A stretch of 64,000 nucleotides of DNA from Tricholomella constricta (Eukaryota > Basidiomycota > Agaricomycetes > Agaricales > Lyophyllaceae), in assembly GCA_013368375.1 (NCBI GenBank), contig JAACJP010000019.1:558001-622000 (forward strand). The letters are read 5' to 3'. Shown here in pieces: positions 12,141 to 23,974 of the stretch (the stretch's first letter is position 1; every line of letters starts with the position of its first letter). Made by a program: the position numbers and the translations under genes. The notes beneath the pieces are model-generated. The model did not search any database. It worked only from the letters and a program-made list of their open reading frames with translations, and had not been told where the DNA came from.

Positions 12141-12305
12141 ATGGATACCTTCGCATCTCTCTTCGATATCTTCGTCATTGACGAGGCTGACACTCTATCT
12201 GCCGGTCAAACCTCCCACCATTCGGACTCTGTTATGGATGACCTGCCGAGAGATGAAGAGCGTATTGGCTCAGGGAAAGCAGTCGCATTCTGCACGATTG
12301 CGTAA
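12141..12305 (+). CDS. Mating pheromone precursor 2 (CaaX type, 54 aa)
   Basis: Intronless 54-residue frame beginning 'MDTFASLFDIFVIDEADT' and ending 'GKAVAFCTIA' plus TAA. The CTIA box is a farnesylation signal. The E-R pair in 'RDEERIGSGKAVAFC' is a typical N-terminal processing site. The first seven codons of the longer open frame lack an ATG, so this ATG is chosen; it also matches the MDTF start of precursor 1. Expected role: secreted lipopeptide pheromone in mate recognition. Confidence 0.92.
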   Translation: MDTFASLFDIFVIDEADTLSAGQTSHHSDSVMDDLPRDEERIGSGKAVAFCTIA

Positions 12306-13454
12306 AGGTACGTTTTGAAGCCATTTGTCATAACTTGCCATACTGACTTACCACAGGCTTCCTGTCTCTTAGCCAAAAACATTTATCCCTGAAATTCATG
12401 CCACACCCCCCAAGGTAAGGAAATTCCGTCGCCTTCAACGGACTTGGACTGACAACTATCGGTATTAGATCGACCATCCATCTCGCGTCTGCGATAACCT
12501 CCCACTCACTCCCTGTACCCTTCGAAGCTTTGACAGCTTGCTCACATCGAACATTATACGTCGTCTACCATGAGGCGCAACGTTCCCCCGCTCATTTACT
12601 TTCTATATCTTTATTACCTTACTCTTTCCTTATGCTCCCAATTCAAGCAATCTCTCCGTTCCAAGGAACGCCGTATACATACATATAGCATAGTATAGCC
12701 ATACATCATGTATCTCAGACACCAAATCAGCCGTCATTTCACTCTCCCACGCAATGCTCAATCCCGCGGCGCTGTCTTGTGCGCAAGTAATTGGGTATCC
12801 TGTGCGGTCTGCAAAGCAGCACGGGTTCTCCGGGAATTTAGGTAACGAATACCATTCAGGAGACAAAGAATTTGTACATATGATAATCACAGAGCTGAGG
12901 GAATGCAAGTGCTAAGTGGCGGAAGCGGCGCGTTTTTAGTCTCTCCTAGGCAGACACTACCAGTCGTTCCTCCGTCCTTAGCGCGTCTTGCGAATTGAAC
13001 GAAGTGTGTATGGTATGTTACCTTCATGTGGTAATAAAGTTTACCCACACATTCGGCGTCGTTCATTCTGTCTAGCATTGCGAAAAAGTACTTAGATTTG
13101 CGTGTTTCCTCGAATTTCAGACGGCGGTCATTCGATGGCGGTCATTCGTTAAATGAGAAGAGTAAAAGACTCGGTATTTAAGGTGTTACTTGAAGCATGA
13201 ATTGACGGAATGCGATTGAAAATAATCAGGGTTTAGCGAAGTGTGCATGCGTGAAATACGCCGTTTGAACGGAGATCGACGCTCAATCCAGAAATCTCCT
13301 TCATGGTTGTGGATCATACTTAATGAACGTTTCACCATATGACTGGAGGTAGACACCACGGACCAAAGCAACGATACAATAGATGATTATTAAGAGCTAA
13401 TGATACAAAACTTATGAACGACCCTGCCTAACATTCGAAAAGGAGAAGGAAAGG
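12306..13454. other. Intergenic stretch
   Basis: About 1.15 kb without a recognisable gene. Its right end is the 3' flank of the minus-strand receptor 3. Confidence 0.45.
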
Positions 13455-14975
13455 TCAGGGGCTCGAGATTTTTGCGAATTGGTATCGATCGTCGTAAGGG
13501 TCGTGAGATGAAGGCGCAAGCGTATCGATAGAGTGTCGTGTAAAAGTGGTAGTGCTAGCACTTTGTGGTGAGGGCGCTTCCGTGAAAGTCGTTTCAGGAA
13601 AGGAAGGTGTAAAAGAATTATGTCGCTTGAGGTCAGTTGCGAATATAGAAGCGAAATGTGGCGGAGAGTAGCTCGGCAACGAGGAGGACTGAGACTTGAG
13701 TGGAATGACTTTCGGTGTATACCTAGGATAGATAAGATGAGCATGTTTTATCTGGGCAACATCAAAGGGACCTACCGATTGTCAGAAGGTTTGTCGGCAT
13801 GTTGAGAGAAAAGTCCCAAAGGCTTTACAACCGTCCAGAAAAGCGCACGATAGTTCCGTTTAGCCTCTTCGGCAAACCCGAAGAAACCGAAAAACACAAG
13901 TGCACAGAGGGGAATGACCCAGCGTGATAGCTCTAGGCCGATCACTGTCGATCGACTACTGCTTCTCCAAATGATAGCAGGGAATTGTCCTACACGGAAG
14001 TAATCGAAATGCGTGTCTTCCCAGCTAATCCAAGGGCTAATAGGATTGGCCGTTATGTTGAGCCACATGGAGAAGATGGCGAGCGGCGTCGTGAACATGA
14101 TTTCCGTCGTCGCCAATGCCATGAGACGGAAATATCGGCTGATGGTAAGAGACTTGTTTGAAGCCAAAAACTGCCCAAACTCTACACGTCGACGAAAAAA
14201 TGAACGTAGTGAAAGAACTGCAGAGGATGAGCGGAATTTTAGCTAGCGCATGTTATCTGTTGCGAGATTACATACCACAGTATATCGCAGAGATGAGCCC
14301 AATCAAAATGGGCCACATTCCCGAGAGAAAGTAGGAAGGAAGGGTATTAAAGATGGCGGGATAACATCCTATTCCTTCATATATATTGAATCGATGCCCT
14401 TGGACCACATATTCTTCATATGCCATCAGATGCCAGAACGTCATTCCAACAAAAAGCCACTCACGAATAGCGACGAATATGACAGGGAAAAGAACACAGA
14501 TTAGGGTGTCAATCAGGATCGCCCGGCGTTTCTTCGGAGGCGGAGGGTAAGCAAAGACTTTTCGTGATAAGATATAAACATCAACTCACCTCTGCACGGC
14601 TGATTGCTACTGCCTGGACGCTCGCAATGTGATACAGGCGTCTATTGATGCACAGGGAGGCTGCAGGCAGACCCACAGATGCCCCAAGCATAATACGAAT
14701 GGCTAGGAAGTTGAAAGACAGAAATGAGTCAACCGCATCAGAATGATGAATGTGAACGCCGTACAAATATCACACCATATCGGCGCAGAGTTTATGGCGT
14801 TGTCGGCCCATACGACAGAGTTGACGAATTGGTTGAGACAGGCAATTGAAGCCCACATCATATAAAAGCAGGTTCCAGAATTCCAGGCCTGGAGGTGCCA
14901 TGGTAGAGGGATTAATGCAGCAACGAAACCAATGAAGGCGAAGATAGGAAAGAGAGGGTAAGTCGGGTCAAACAT
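13455..14975 (-). CDS. STE3-type pheromone receptor 3
   Basis: Minus-strand receptor with exons, 5' to 3', 14975-14765, 14702-14590, 14531-14465, 14413-14276, 14217-13776 and 13722-13455, about 412 residues with consistent phases. Starts 'MFDPTYPLFPIFAFIGF'. Landmarks are 'PIWCDI', 'IMLGASVGLPAASLCINRRL', 'KRRAILIDT', 'GHRFNIYEGIGCYP', 'ISRYFRLMALATTE' and 'FFGFAEEAKRNYR'. It is closest to receptor 2 in sequence and intron layout, but lacks the intron in 'WHLQAWNSG'. Its tail is shorter than those of receptors 1 and 2, still Ser/Thr/Pro-rich, ending 'FAKISSP'. It lies next to the pheromone genes and reads towards them. No lesions seen. Confidence 0.92.
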
Positions 14976-15488
14976 CGTCAGTAATCGTGGCAAGCGGGTG
15001 GGGATGGCGAAGGCAAATGATCTAGTATGTGACCATATCTTGCTTTAACGCCATAAAAGCCTTTGTCCATCGACCTCTTCGGGATGACAATGGTCAGGAG
15101 AATGAGGCAATGTCACAGCTGTGACACATTGTCATTTTCTAATGACCAGTAAACATGACTTGCGCTCCCAAGGACAGAGCGAAACGTTCATGAGCGCCCT
15201 TGGCTTCAAAGGCAACACCCTTCTACCATGATGCCTGGGTCGTAAGCACTTATGAGCGTTTGAATGCTGTCTGAGCTCGTCTAAGTACACGTCCGACGCG
15301 TCGTGAACTCGCACGTGATCGTGTTTTTCCCATTGTACGGCCGCAAGGGGAAAACTTTCGCGTCTTCCGCGAACTTCTCATTGTTCTCCCCATTGTCGTT
15401 CAACGCATTGATATCGACGAGAGATGCCTCATATATTGGAAGTAAGGGAATCTCCCAGGTGCCTTCTGTATATTTCCTCTCCACCATA
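14976..15488. other. Divergent spacer between receptor 3 and the receptor pseudogene
   Basis: About 510 bases between two divergently read receptor copies. No gene seen; probably promoter DNA. Contains an inverted repeat around GTCACAGCTGTGAC near 15110-15130. Confidence 0.4.
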
Positions 15489-16943
15489 ATGCATCCCGAA
15501 TTCGTGCCCATCGCCCTCATTTCAGCTTTCTCGGTGCTCATCGTCCTCCCGTGGCATTGGCGAGCAGGCAACGTCGCCACTCTAGCTCTCGCATTCTGGC
15601 TCTTTACTTCCAATATCATATACGGGGTCGGCGCAGCCATATGGGGGGACAATGCTGATATTGTCATTCCAGTCTGGTGTGATATCAGTACGTTGATTGG
15701 GCAAGTTCACTTGACGCTCTCACTCACATAAAACTCTCTAGCATCAAAATTGATTATCGGTCCAACTTTGGTCTTCCAGCGGCTTGCCTTTGCATTTGCA
15801 TCCATCTGGAGCGCGTAGCGTCTGTGCGTAACTCACAGACCACCATCTCTGACAAGCGACGCCGACAACTCTTCGAGACTATGATATGTGTTGGTCTTCC
15901 TCTCTTCTTTATGGGCCTGCGTACGTTCAAATTATTCCAACTCCTCCAATTCTTCGCTCACTTGTCACCACACAAATTTCGTCGTTCAAGGCTATCGATT
16001 TGACATCATTGAAGAATACGGCTGTCGTCCACCGACATACTTTTCTATCGCGGCGATCTTCATCGTATGGCTCTCTCCCTTGTTGGTTTCAATCACTGCT
16101 CTGGTCTGCGCAGGTATGTCAAACTCTATTTCTTCCTTTTCATTCCACTGACCTGGATTTTATAGGCCTGGCCTTGAAGCACTTCATGGTCCGCCGAGTT
16201 TCCTCTGTCAGTTAAATGTCTCCCAGTCTACTTTGATGAACATCTCGCTTCTTGCGTCTCATTCTCATGGCCGAGCTTCAGATGGTCTGGGGTGTCACCA
16301 CAACCGCCGACGCACTATGGTTTACCGTCATGGCTGTTCCCATTCGCCCCTGGACAACTTGTGATGATGTCCACTCCGCCGCTCTTGCCCCAATCTAGCC
16401 ATGGAAGAGCTAGGCTGACATTCACTTTGACTGGTAACCATCGATACGTACCCCGCGATCTTGTGGCAATCCAGGCGCTCAGAGGTTTCAACCTAGAGCT
16501 GAGTCGCTGGTCTTTCGTATGTTGTGCCTTCGTGTTCTTTGCATTTTTCGATTCGCCGATGAGTCAAGAAAACAGCGTAGACTCGCATACTGGGCTGTTG
16601 CGAAGCGGTTTGGTGTTTTGCCACCATCACCAACGCCTTCAGGTGACTTCGCCGGGATTACTAATTATCGCCTTCTAACCTTTCTTACTTGAGGGTGTTT
16701 GTCAGATCCCCATCCGCTGAAATAATACTGTAGGGCGTCTACCTGTCTTTAGTTCTCGTCCCCGACCATCGCCAACCCGCACCTCCGTCGCTTCGTCTGT
16801 TCTTCGACAAGAGCGATTATACCGCTTCTATGTGTCACTCACTACCCGAGTACGAGATCAATGTCAGCTTTCCCCCATTGCCTTCTTCTTTGGCCTCTTA
16901 TAATTATCTGAAAGGCCCCGCCAAGATGCATGGGCAACGCTAG
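15489..16943 (+). pseudogene. Broken STE3-type receptor (copy 4)
   Basis: All parts of a STE3 receptor can be followed in order. Helices 1-2 and 'VIPVWCDI' are at 15489-15687, then 'GLPAACLCICIHLERVAS', 'GYRFDIIEEYGCRP', 'LMNISLL', 'AELQMVWGVTTTADALWFTV', and 'LELSRWSFVCCAFVFFAFF' with an FAEEx-like stretch. They lie in changing frames. One base is missing near 15770, in a TTGG run where TTGGG would continue into GLPAA. The third-intron acceptor seems lost (AA before the expected exon start near 15980). Further frame changes follow near 16205 and 16550, with stops around 16398 and 16432. A Ser-rich tail frame ends at 16941-16943. A non-functional relic of the receptor family. Confidence 0.85.
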
Positions 16944-17777
16944 TTTTATATCACGCATTTACAATAGGTATCGTACAATATCTTCGATCTCATGATAGCA
17001 CGACCTACCTAGCCTTCTCGGCGGCCAATAATTTTCTTCCGTCGCTTTGTACTTGACAATGACAATATATCATTCCATGTTGGCGAGGCCAACAACAAAC
17101 TACGACCAACGCACTCCGATATGACTTTGTGTCGAAATTCAAAAGCTTCAGTTGCAATGGCTGTGGTTGGAAACATCCCTTGTAATCCCCGATTGTGTGA
17201 CAATCTGTTGGTGTGCAGGTGTGTGGGCCTGGCTTCGGAGTTGCGCTAATGTGACTCTACCGTTGTGACATGTCTATCCACCGGTGCAAGAGGGATGACG
17301 ACAAGACCCCTCGCATGGCGCGAGGAGGTCTAATTGTTCTTTCGCCCTGATTGGTAACGAAGAAGCCGTTTTCGACGACCTCTATTCGCGTGTTTGCATC
17401 TTATATTCATTCAAGTATACAGGTAGTAAGTAAATTATCGAGCTTTCAACGGCCCCTTGACACAACGTGACAAGTAGTACAAGTGTCTTAAATCATGGAG
17501 AACCAGGCACGGCGATGCACAGAATGAAACGAATAAGGGTATCAAGCACCGTTTGTCGAAAAAGGGAAGAAAAAGATTATAGGTATAGGTATAAACATGC
17601 ATTTCCTACATGTGAGGTGCTGATTCCTTGATGCAAGGCATCGCACGAGGGATACGCATATGGTCGTAGTGAGGTTGGTATCTGCTGACGTGTTAAGATC
17701 TCTAGGACGCGCGGATGACATGGGGGCGGACTGAGGGGGATGGTGGTGAGAGGGATTTCAGGAGGATGTCGTTTATG
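16944..17777. other. Intergenic stretch between mating locus and transposon block
   Basis: About 830 bases with no recognisable gene or repeat; the transition from the receptor cluster to the retrotransposon stack. Confidence 0.4.
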
Positions 17778-18233
17778 TCTGTTGGAATATCAAGCGGCCC
17801 GAGTCTCCCGCGACCCTGACGCGCATCACTCGCGCGCGCCGCCGACTCGCGGAACCTTTGGCGCCACAAGTATGAACGGTACTTTTGCCCCTCAAGTGTT
17901 TCACAATTACTGTACTAGTATTTAACGAGCACTAGGCTCGTTATTCCATGCTATTCCCTTTACCTACAGTTCTCCTCCAGAACTTCCCTTTTGTTCACCT
18001 ATTTGTAGTTTAGATTATCTACCTACTTCACATATATATACGGATACATGCTCGTCGTCTCCCCTCAGTCGTTTGACCGCCGTTTAGCATGCAAACACTG
18101 AGGTGAGCCAATACTTATTTTCCCTTTCGTTGCTTTTGCTTACCGAATCTCTAGTATATTACTACAGGTGAATAATAGTCGTTTGACCGCCGTTTAGCGT
18201 GCAAACACTGAGTATATTACTACAGGAATTATA
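17778..18233 (+). repeat. Putative left LTR of the copia element
   Basis: Starts TGTTGGAATATC, a common fungal copia LTR start, and probably ends ...ATAACA before 'GGTTATTAGG', which may be the primer-binding site. No second LTR is in the window, so the boundaries are estimates. Confidence 0.5.
18067..18226 (+). repeat. 50-nt direct repeat whose second copy lacks a 52-nt intron-like segment
   Basis: Copy one is 18067-18102 plus 18155-18168, separated by a GT-AG segment at 18103-18154 (GTGAGC...CTCTAG). Copy two, 18177-18226, has the same two blocks fused without a gap and with one base change (A to G). The pattern is what a spliced and re-copied leader would give. Confidence 0.7.
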
Positions 18234-18277
18234 ACAGGTTATTAGGCCCCCGCCTTTCAACTCGCTTGCTGCCGTCT

Positions 18278-21200
18278 ATGTCCACCAACGCCAGCACTCT
18301 CGCTGACACTCTGCCGTCGTCGATTCCGAAGCTGGATGCTTCGGGTATTAACTGGGCGATATTTTCTATCCGCTTTAAGGATGCGGTCCAGGCCAAGGGT
18401 TTCTGGGGCCACTACAGCGGCGCCTCTGCGCGCATCGTAATCCCCGATGGGTCGACCGCCACAGCTACTCAGGAGATCGAGATAGTGAAGTGGGAGAAGG
18501 ACGAGTGTTCGGCGAAGTCCTTGCTGACGCAGAAGATCCCTGACTCCGCGCTCATGCGCATCCATAAGAAGCCGACTGTAAAAGAACGCTGGGATGCCAT
18601 TGTAGCGGAGTATACGGACAAGGGAGCTTACGCGCAGACCGAGCTCCGTACCAAGTTTTTGGAGTCCAAATGCCCCGACAAGGGCGACGTCCGCGAGTTT
18701 CTCGATGCTCTTGCCATGCAGTACGAAAAACTAGCGACTGTCAGCGTCGAAATAAGCGACACCGACTACCGTTCCACAATCCTATCATCCCTCCCCGTTT
18801 CCCTCTCTAACTTCGCCTCTGGGCAACTCGCTGGCGCTAGGCAGTACGCCGCTTCCAAGACGATCGCACCCGACGCCTTGATCTCGATGATCTGTGAGGA
18901 GTCCGATCGCCAGCGCGCGCAACGAACGCGTCGCGCACCCGCGAAGTCCAAGGACGGCAAACGCGACGGGGCGATGGCGTTTGCGCCTGGGAAGGCGAAC
19001 CCCAAATGGAAGGGGAAGGAACGCGAGCGCAAGCCGCGCGGCGTGTGCTGGGACTGTGGAAGCCCCGACCATTTCAGAGATAAATGCCCCAAGTCCTCGA
19101 AGTCGTCGACTAAGGACAAGGGGAGAGGCGGCGCAGCGAACGCCGCAATCGAATCGGATTACGAGAGCGAGGGAGCATTTGCGGCGCACAGCGTCGATGG
19201 CTATACCTCCGATGAAAGCAGTCTGCCCGCGCTGCAGACCGTTTCGGACTCGTCCAGCGGATCCGATCATGGAGACGATACCGACAGCGACAGAGACTGG
19301 TTCTCCGAGGTCTCAGAGAACGATCTCGGGGACCCCTGGTCGGATGAGGCGGAACCGGAGGGACTTGATCGGTGGGAGCTCCACGACTATGTCGTCCTGG
19401 ACTCAGAGGGCGAAGAGAACGACCGAGACCTCAATGAGTTCGTCGAGGCCTGGCGCGCCCACACCTCCCAGAACGTCACTGCACTAGTTAGTGCGAGCAC
19501 CGAAGTCTCGTCCAACCGTTCCCCACGCAGCGAAGTCTTCGACTCCGGCTGCACTCGCCATATCTCTCCGTATCGCGACGACCTCGAGAACTTTGTGGAA
19601 ATCGCGCCCAAGTCCTTTAGAGCTGCGAACAAACAGGAGTTTAAAGCCGTCGGAAAGGGGGAGCTCACAATCGACGTACCTAATGGCATCGACGTCACCC
19701 AGCTCAAGCTCATGGAGGTCCTGTACGCTCCTGAGGTCGGATACACTCTTGTGTCCATCGGTTGTCTCGACAATCTTGGTTTCACTGCCACCTTCGGCGA
19801 TGGGAAGTGCGTTATTCGTAGCGCGGAGGGCGAGACCGTCGGATCAGTACCTAAGACAGGCGCTGGACTATACCGTGTGGCGCATGAGATGAACTCTGCG
19901 AACGCGGCTGTGGAGAGTCTCACCCTGGACCAATTCCATCGTCGGATGGGTCACATCTCCCCAGCCATAGCTAGGAAGCTCGTCACCGACGGCTTCGTGA
20001 CTGGAGTGAGGATCGACACATCCTCCGGTGACCCCTTCTTCTGTGAGTCTTGCGTTTACGCGAAGGCCACCAGAAAGCCCGTCTTGAAAGCTCGAGCGGG
20101 CGAGCGCGCCACAGCTTTCGGTGGCGAAATCCATAGCGACCTCTGGGGGCCCGCGCCGGTCCCAACTAAGGCTGGAAGGCGATACTATATCACCTTCACC
20201 GATGATCATACCCGATTCACGTACCTTCAACTCCTCCGCACGAAGGACGAAGCCTCCACCGCCTACAAGAACTATGAGGCGTGGTGTGGCGTTCAGCACG
20301 GCGCCAAGATCAAAGTCTTGCACTCCGATCGCGGTGGGGAGTATTTGGGAAAGGAGTTCATCGCGTATTTAAAGACGCAGGGAACGGAACAGAAACTCAC
20401 CGTCCACGACACCCCCCAACACAACGGCGTCGCTGAACGTCGCAACTGCGTCATCGTCGAGCGCATCCGCGCTCTCCTCCACGCCAGCGGTCTCCCCAAG
20501 ATGTTATGGGGTGAATGCGCGCGCCATGTCGTGTTCTTAATGAACCGGACGTCAACCAAGGCCGTCGAAGACAAGACGCCGTACGAGGCACTCTACGGCA
20601 AGAAGCCCGACTTGAGGGATGTCCAGGAATGGGGAGAGAAGGTTTGGGTGAGGATAGAGGGCGGAGATAAACTGGGAGGACGAGTACGTGAGGGGCGATG
20701 GCTCGGAATGGTCGAAGGGAGCAACGGATGCCGGGTATACTGGCCGGATAAATGAAGCGTCACCACGGAGCGCAACGTCTATTTCGACAAGACAAGCGCA
20801 TCGGCTTCTCGTCTCGAGGGGGAGGATTGGGAGTTTATCGAAACGAAAACCGATGCACCTCCCGCAGCCGTTCCCGGCCCACTCCCCCCACAGTAAATCC
20901 CATTATCCCCACCGTTCCCAACACTCCGGCACCCCCACCTCCAACTCCAGAGATCCCTGAATCCAGCGACGACGAGCCCGAAGAAGCCCCCATCAGAAGT
21001 CGTCGCGATCGCAAACCTAGTCAGCGCATCCAAGATATTATTGACGGAAAGGGCGTCAACTCGACGCACCCCTCCGATCCCAAGCTAGCCCGAGGTATCC
21101 AGGTCCCACCTCCCGTTGAGGAAGAACCGATTGAAGTACTTGAGGGGGAGGGACTGGCGGATTACATCATGTCCGCCAAAGACCTCGAAGAGTACGCGCT

Positions 21201-22421
21201 GCTGGCCGCGATTAGCAAGGCGGAGGCTTTGGAGCCGCGATCCCTGGCTGAGGCAATGAGACGCCCAGATTGGCCGCTTTGGGAGAAGGCAATTCAGGAG
21301 GAGTTAGCAGTTCTACGGGAGGCCGAAACTTGAGAACTCACCACGGCGCCGACCAACGCAAATATCGTTGGTTCAAAGTGGGTCTTCCGAGCGAAGAAGG
21401 ACGCGGCAGGGAACGTCATCCGCTACAAAGCGCGCCTCGTCGCGCAGGGATTTTCCCAGGTACCCGGAGTCGATTATTTCGATACTTACGCACCTGTCGC
21501 CAAACTCGCCTCCATTCGACTTGTCCTCGCCATGGCCGCCGCCGCCGACATGGAACTCCACCAAATCGACATCAAAGGAGTGTATCTGAATGGAGTACTC
21601 ACCTCAAACGAGGTCATCTACATGAAGCAACCTCCAGGCTACGCCGATCGTAATTCATCTAACCAAGTGTGCCGACTCCGGAAGACCTTGTACGGGCTCA
21701 AACAGTCCGGATGGCGCTGGTACCAACGACTTGTCGAGATCATGATGATCAAGCTTGGATTCTCGAGATGCGAGGTCGACACATCGGTGTTCTATCGGCG
21801 CACTAGGTCTGGACTGATCATCGTGCTGGTGCACGTCGACGACTGCACAATTGCAGCCACAACGATCGCACTGATTATGGAGTTTAAGGTTTTGATCGTC
21901 GAGCATGTGGAGATTACCGATCTCGGTGAATTACACTGGCTCCTTGGCATCGAGATCAAGCGCGATCGGGACCGACGCACCATATCACTCTCCCAACGCT
22001 CGTATCTTGACTCTATTCTCCGACGCTATGGCTTCCAGGATCTGAAGTCTGTATCTATACCTATGGACACTAATGCTCGCCTATCATCCGCTCAATCCCC
22101 TGCGACCACAGCGGAGTTCGCTCAAATGCGCGACGTCCCTTATCTCGAAGCCGTCGGATCACTCATGTACGCTGCACTCGGAACCCGTCCCGACATAGCC
22201 TTTGCCGTCCAGACAGTCTCTCGCTTCTCCAAGAAACCCGGTCCGGCGCATTGGGAAGCCGTCAAGCGCATTTTTCGCTACCTGAAGGGCTCAACAGAGT
22301 TATGGTTAGTCTATGGGGGAAATCAGAAGGAGTTAGTGGGATATGCGGATGCAGATGGGAGCATGGCCGAGGATCGGCATGCTATATCAGGGTACGCATT
22401 TATTATCTATGGCGGCGCCGT
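18278..22421 (+). pseudogene. Copia gag-pol polyprotein, degraded and truncated
   Basis: The first frame, 18278-20755 (about 825 residues), encodes gag, a CX2CX4HX4C knuckle ('CWDCGSPDHFRDKC') and the protease motif 'VFDSGCTRHIS'. It then encodes the integrase zinc region and core ('IHSDLW', 'LHSDRGGEYLG', 'QHNGVAERRN'). TGA at 20753 replaces an expected Arg codon ('DK*SVTTERNV'), a CGA to TGA change. A frame change follows in a C-run near 20870. The next frame (to 21333) ends in TGA where Trp is expected ('EAET*ELTT'). Reverse transcriptase continues in the same frame from 21334 with 'RLVAQGF' and 'VHVDDC' in place of the usual YVDD. RNase H is cut at 'GYAFIIYGGAV' by element A. It cannot make a full polyprotein. 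Confidence 0.88.
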
Positions 22422-23488
22422 TGATGAGCACCGTCCCGCGCTGTACACAGAACCTGCCCATAATACGGACATCAACCGCTGCGCCACAACGAACACGGTC
22501 CCGGATGCGACCAAAGCGCTGAACCGACCGACCGACAATGCGACCGACCGACCAACAATACGACCAAACGACCGACGCACCGATCAAGAAACAGAGTAAC
22601 TTGAAACGCCAGTTCTCCACTCTGGGCACACGGAGCACGGAACACCGTATAACCTGTCAACGACCGCGCACGTTTGTATGCCAAGGTCTCAACCCGGCGA
22701 CAACCAAACCCGATTTGAAATTATCATCGGAAACACCTTTGCCCAGCCATTCGCGGAGAGGATCCGGCCGTACCACGGAGTTCCGCACCCAAGAGCCACT
22801 ACCGATCGCAAATCCACCACCGATCATACATCCGACCCGACACCGCGAGCCGATCAAAAGCCCCTTTGCCGAGCCAAAGAGCGCCACACTCTCTAAAAAA
22901 AGCGTCGCGCGGTACCAAGCTTGGCGGCACTTCTCACAATAAACCAGTAAAAACACCTGCCTCACCGGCTCGCGAGAGGCGAGTCGGTCGCATAGTATAA
23001 AAACATACCCATGTACTACCTACCTCCTCCAGTGAATTACAGCCCGTATTTTCCCTCACACTCAGAGTGAATAGCTCGAAACCGTCGTCTCTGTCATCTC
23101 TGCACCGTCCTCATCGTATAAACCGTCGCCCCTGTCGTACACCTCGTAACTGTCGTCTCTGTCGCCTCGTACTCGTCGCCCGAACCCGTGAGTTCTCCGT
23201 ATTAACCTCGTTCGTCTCGTTGTCGCACGACTGACACCCAAAGTCGCGTCGCCGACCCGTTCCACTTGGGAACGTTGCGTTCCATCGCCCCCGTCGCATT
23301 CCATCGCCCCCGTCGCTTTCTTGTCGGTTCGACTAGCTACGAGTCGGATCGTCTCTTACCTTCGTCAAACAAACCCTTACAAGCCCTGCACACTCGCGTG
23401 TTTGGGAACTTTTAACATTTCTCGCCCCCCATAGTTGTTAGTTGTTTTGTTGTTGTGTACAGCACCTACAGGCCTTCTAGCACTATCA
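22422..23488 (+). repeat. Left LTR of element A
   Basis: About 1067 bp, TGATGAGC...CACTATCA, matching the 1044-bp LTRs of B in reverse orientation. It contains ACCG/GACC-rich microsatellite-like DNA near 22520-22600. Open frames inside it are not genes. Confidence 0.85.
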
Positions 23489-23510
23489 TTCTGGAGCCCA
23501 CCGCGAGGGT
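23489..23510 (+). promoter_or_regulatory. Putative primer-binding site of element A
   Basis: Three bases after the LTR comes TGGAGCCCACCGCGAGGG, which would pair with a tRNA 3' end reading ...GTGGGCTCCA. The same sequence follows the LTR of B (about 48871-48892, minus). I cannot name the tRNA. Confidence 0.45.
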
Positions 23511-23974
23511 TTTTAAAAGCCACCGCCGAACACGCAACCTCATTCCTCTTGTTCATAAAAACCTACGACTCGTCGACCATTCCACCCGCAACCCGACAAG
23601 AAGCTAAAGCCCGAACCCTCCGTGCCGAAATTCACGCTGCTCTCGGACAAGCCGACACCGACTCAGAATCGCTCTCCCCGTTCTTCCGCTCAGTAACCCC
23701 ACACCGCGCGATCCATAACAACCTCAGCCCGCTCTTCTATAGCCCTTCGTCGACACTACCGTCGCCTACCCCGACCGATCAAACACCACCCCCCGAACCA
23801 ACCGTGCAACCCGACCTAGCTTTCGACCCCTTTGCGTCGGAACCTCCTACCACCGATCAAGGAGTTGAATTTAGACTCCCCTATCTATCGCCCGCGACCC
23901 CAGAAATCTCAGATTCTTCTTCACCGTCGTATTCCCCCTCCCCGTCCCCTATCCCGAAACCAATACCACCTATC

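Larger units (their letters stand above)
17778..22421 (+). mobile_element. Ty1/copia-type LTR retrotransposon, 3' part displaced by an insertion
   Basis: A left LTR-like segment beginning TGTTGGAATATC is followed by one degraded gag-pol in copia order: gag, zinc knuckle, protease, integrase, reverse transcriptase, RNase H. The coding region stops abruptly inside RNase H at 22421, where the LTR of element A begins. The right remainder and right LTR should lie beyond the window. Target-site duplication and exact LTR end cannot be confirmed without the right copy. Confidence 0.85.

Noticed and set aside
12565..12600. Minus-strand end reading ERCASW before a stop.
   Set aside because: An in-frame stop lies just upstream, so no precursor is possible.
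22422..23488. Several open frames in the LTR of A (and in the B and C LTRs), some over 100 codons.
   Set aside because: They lie within LTRs, are low-complexity translations of GTCG/GACC-rich DNA and shift between copies.
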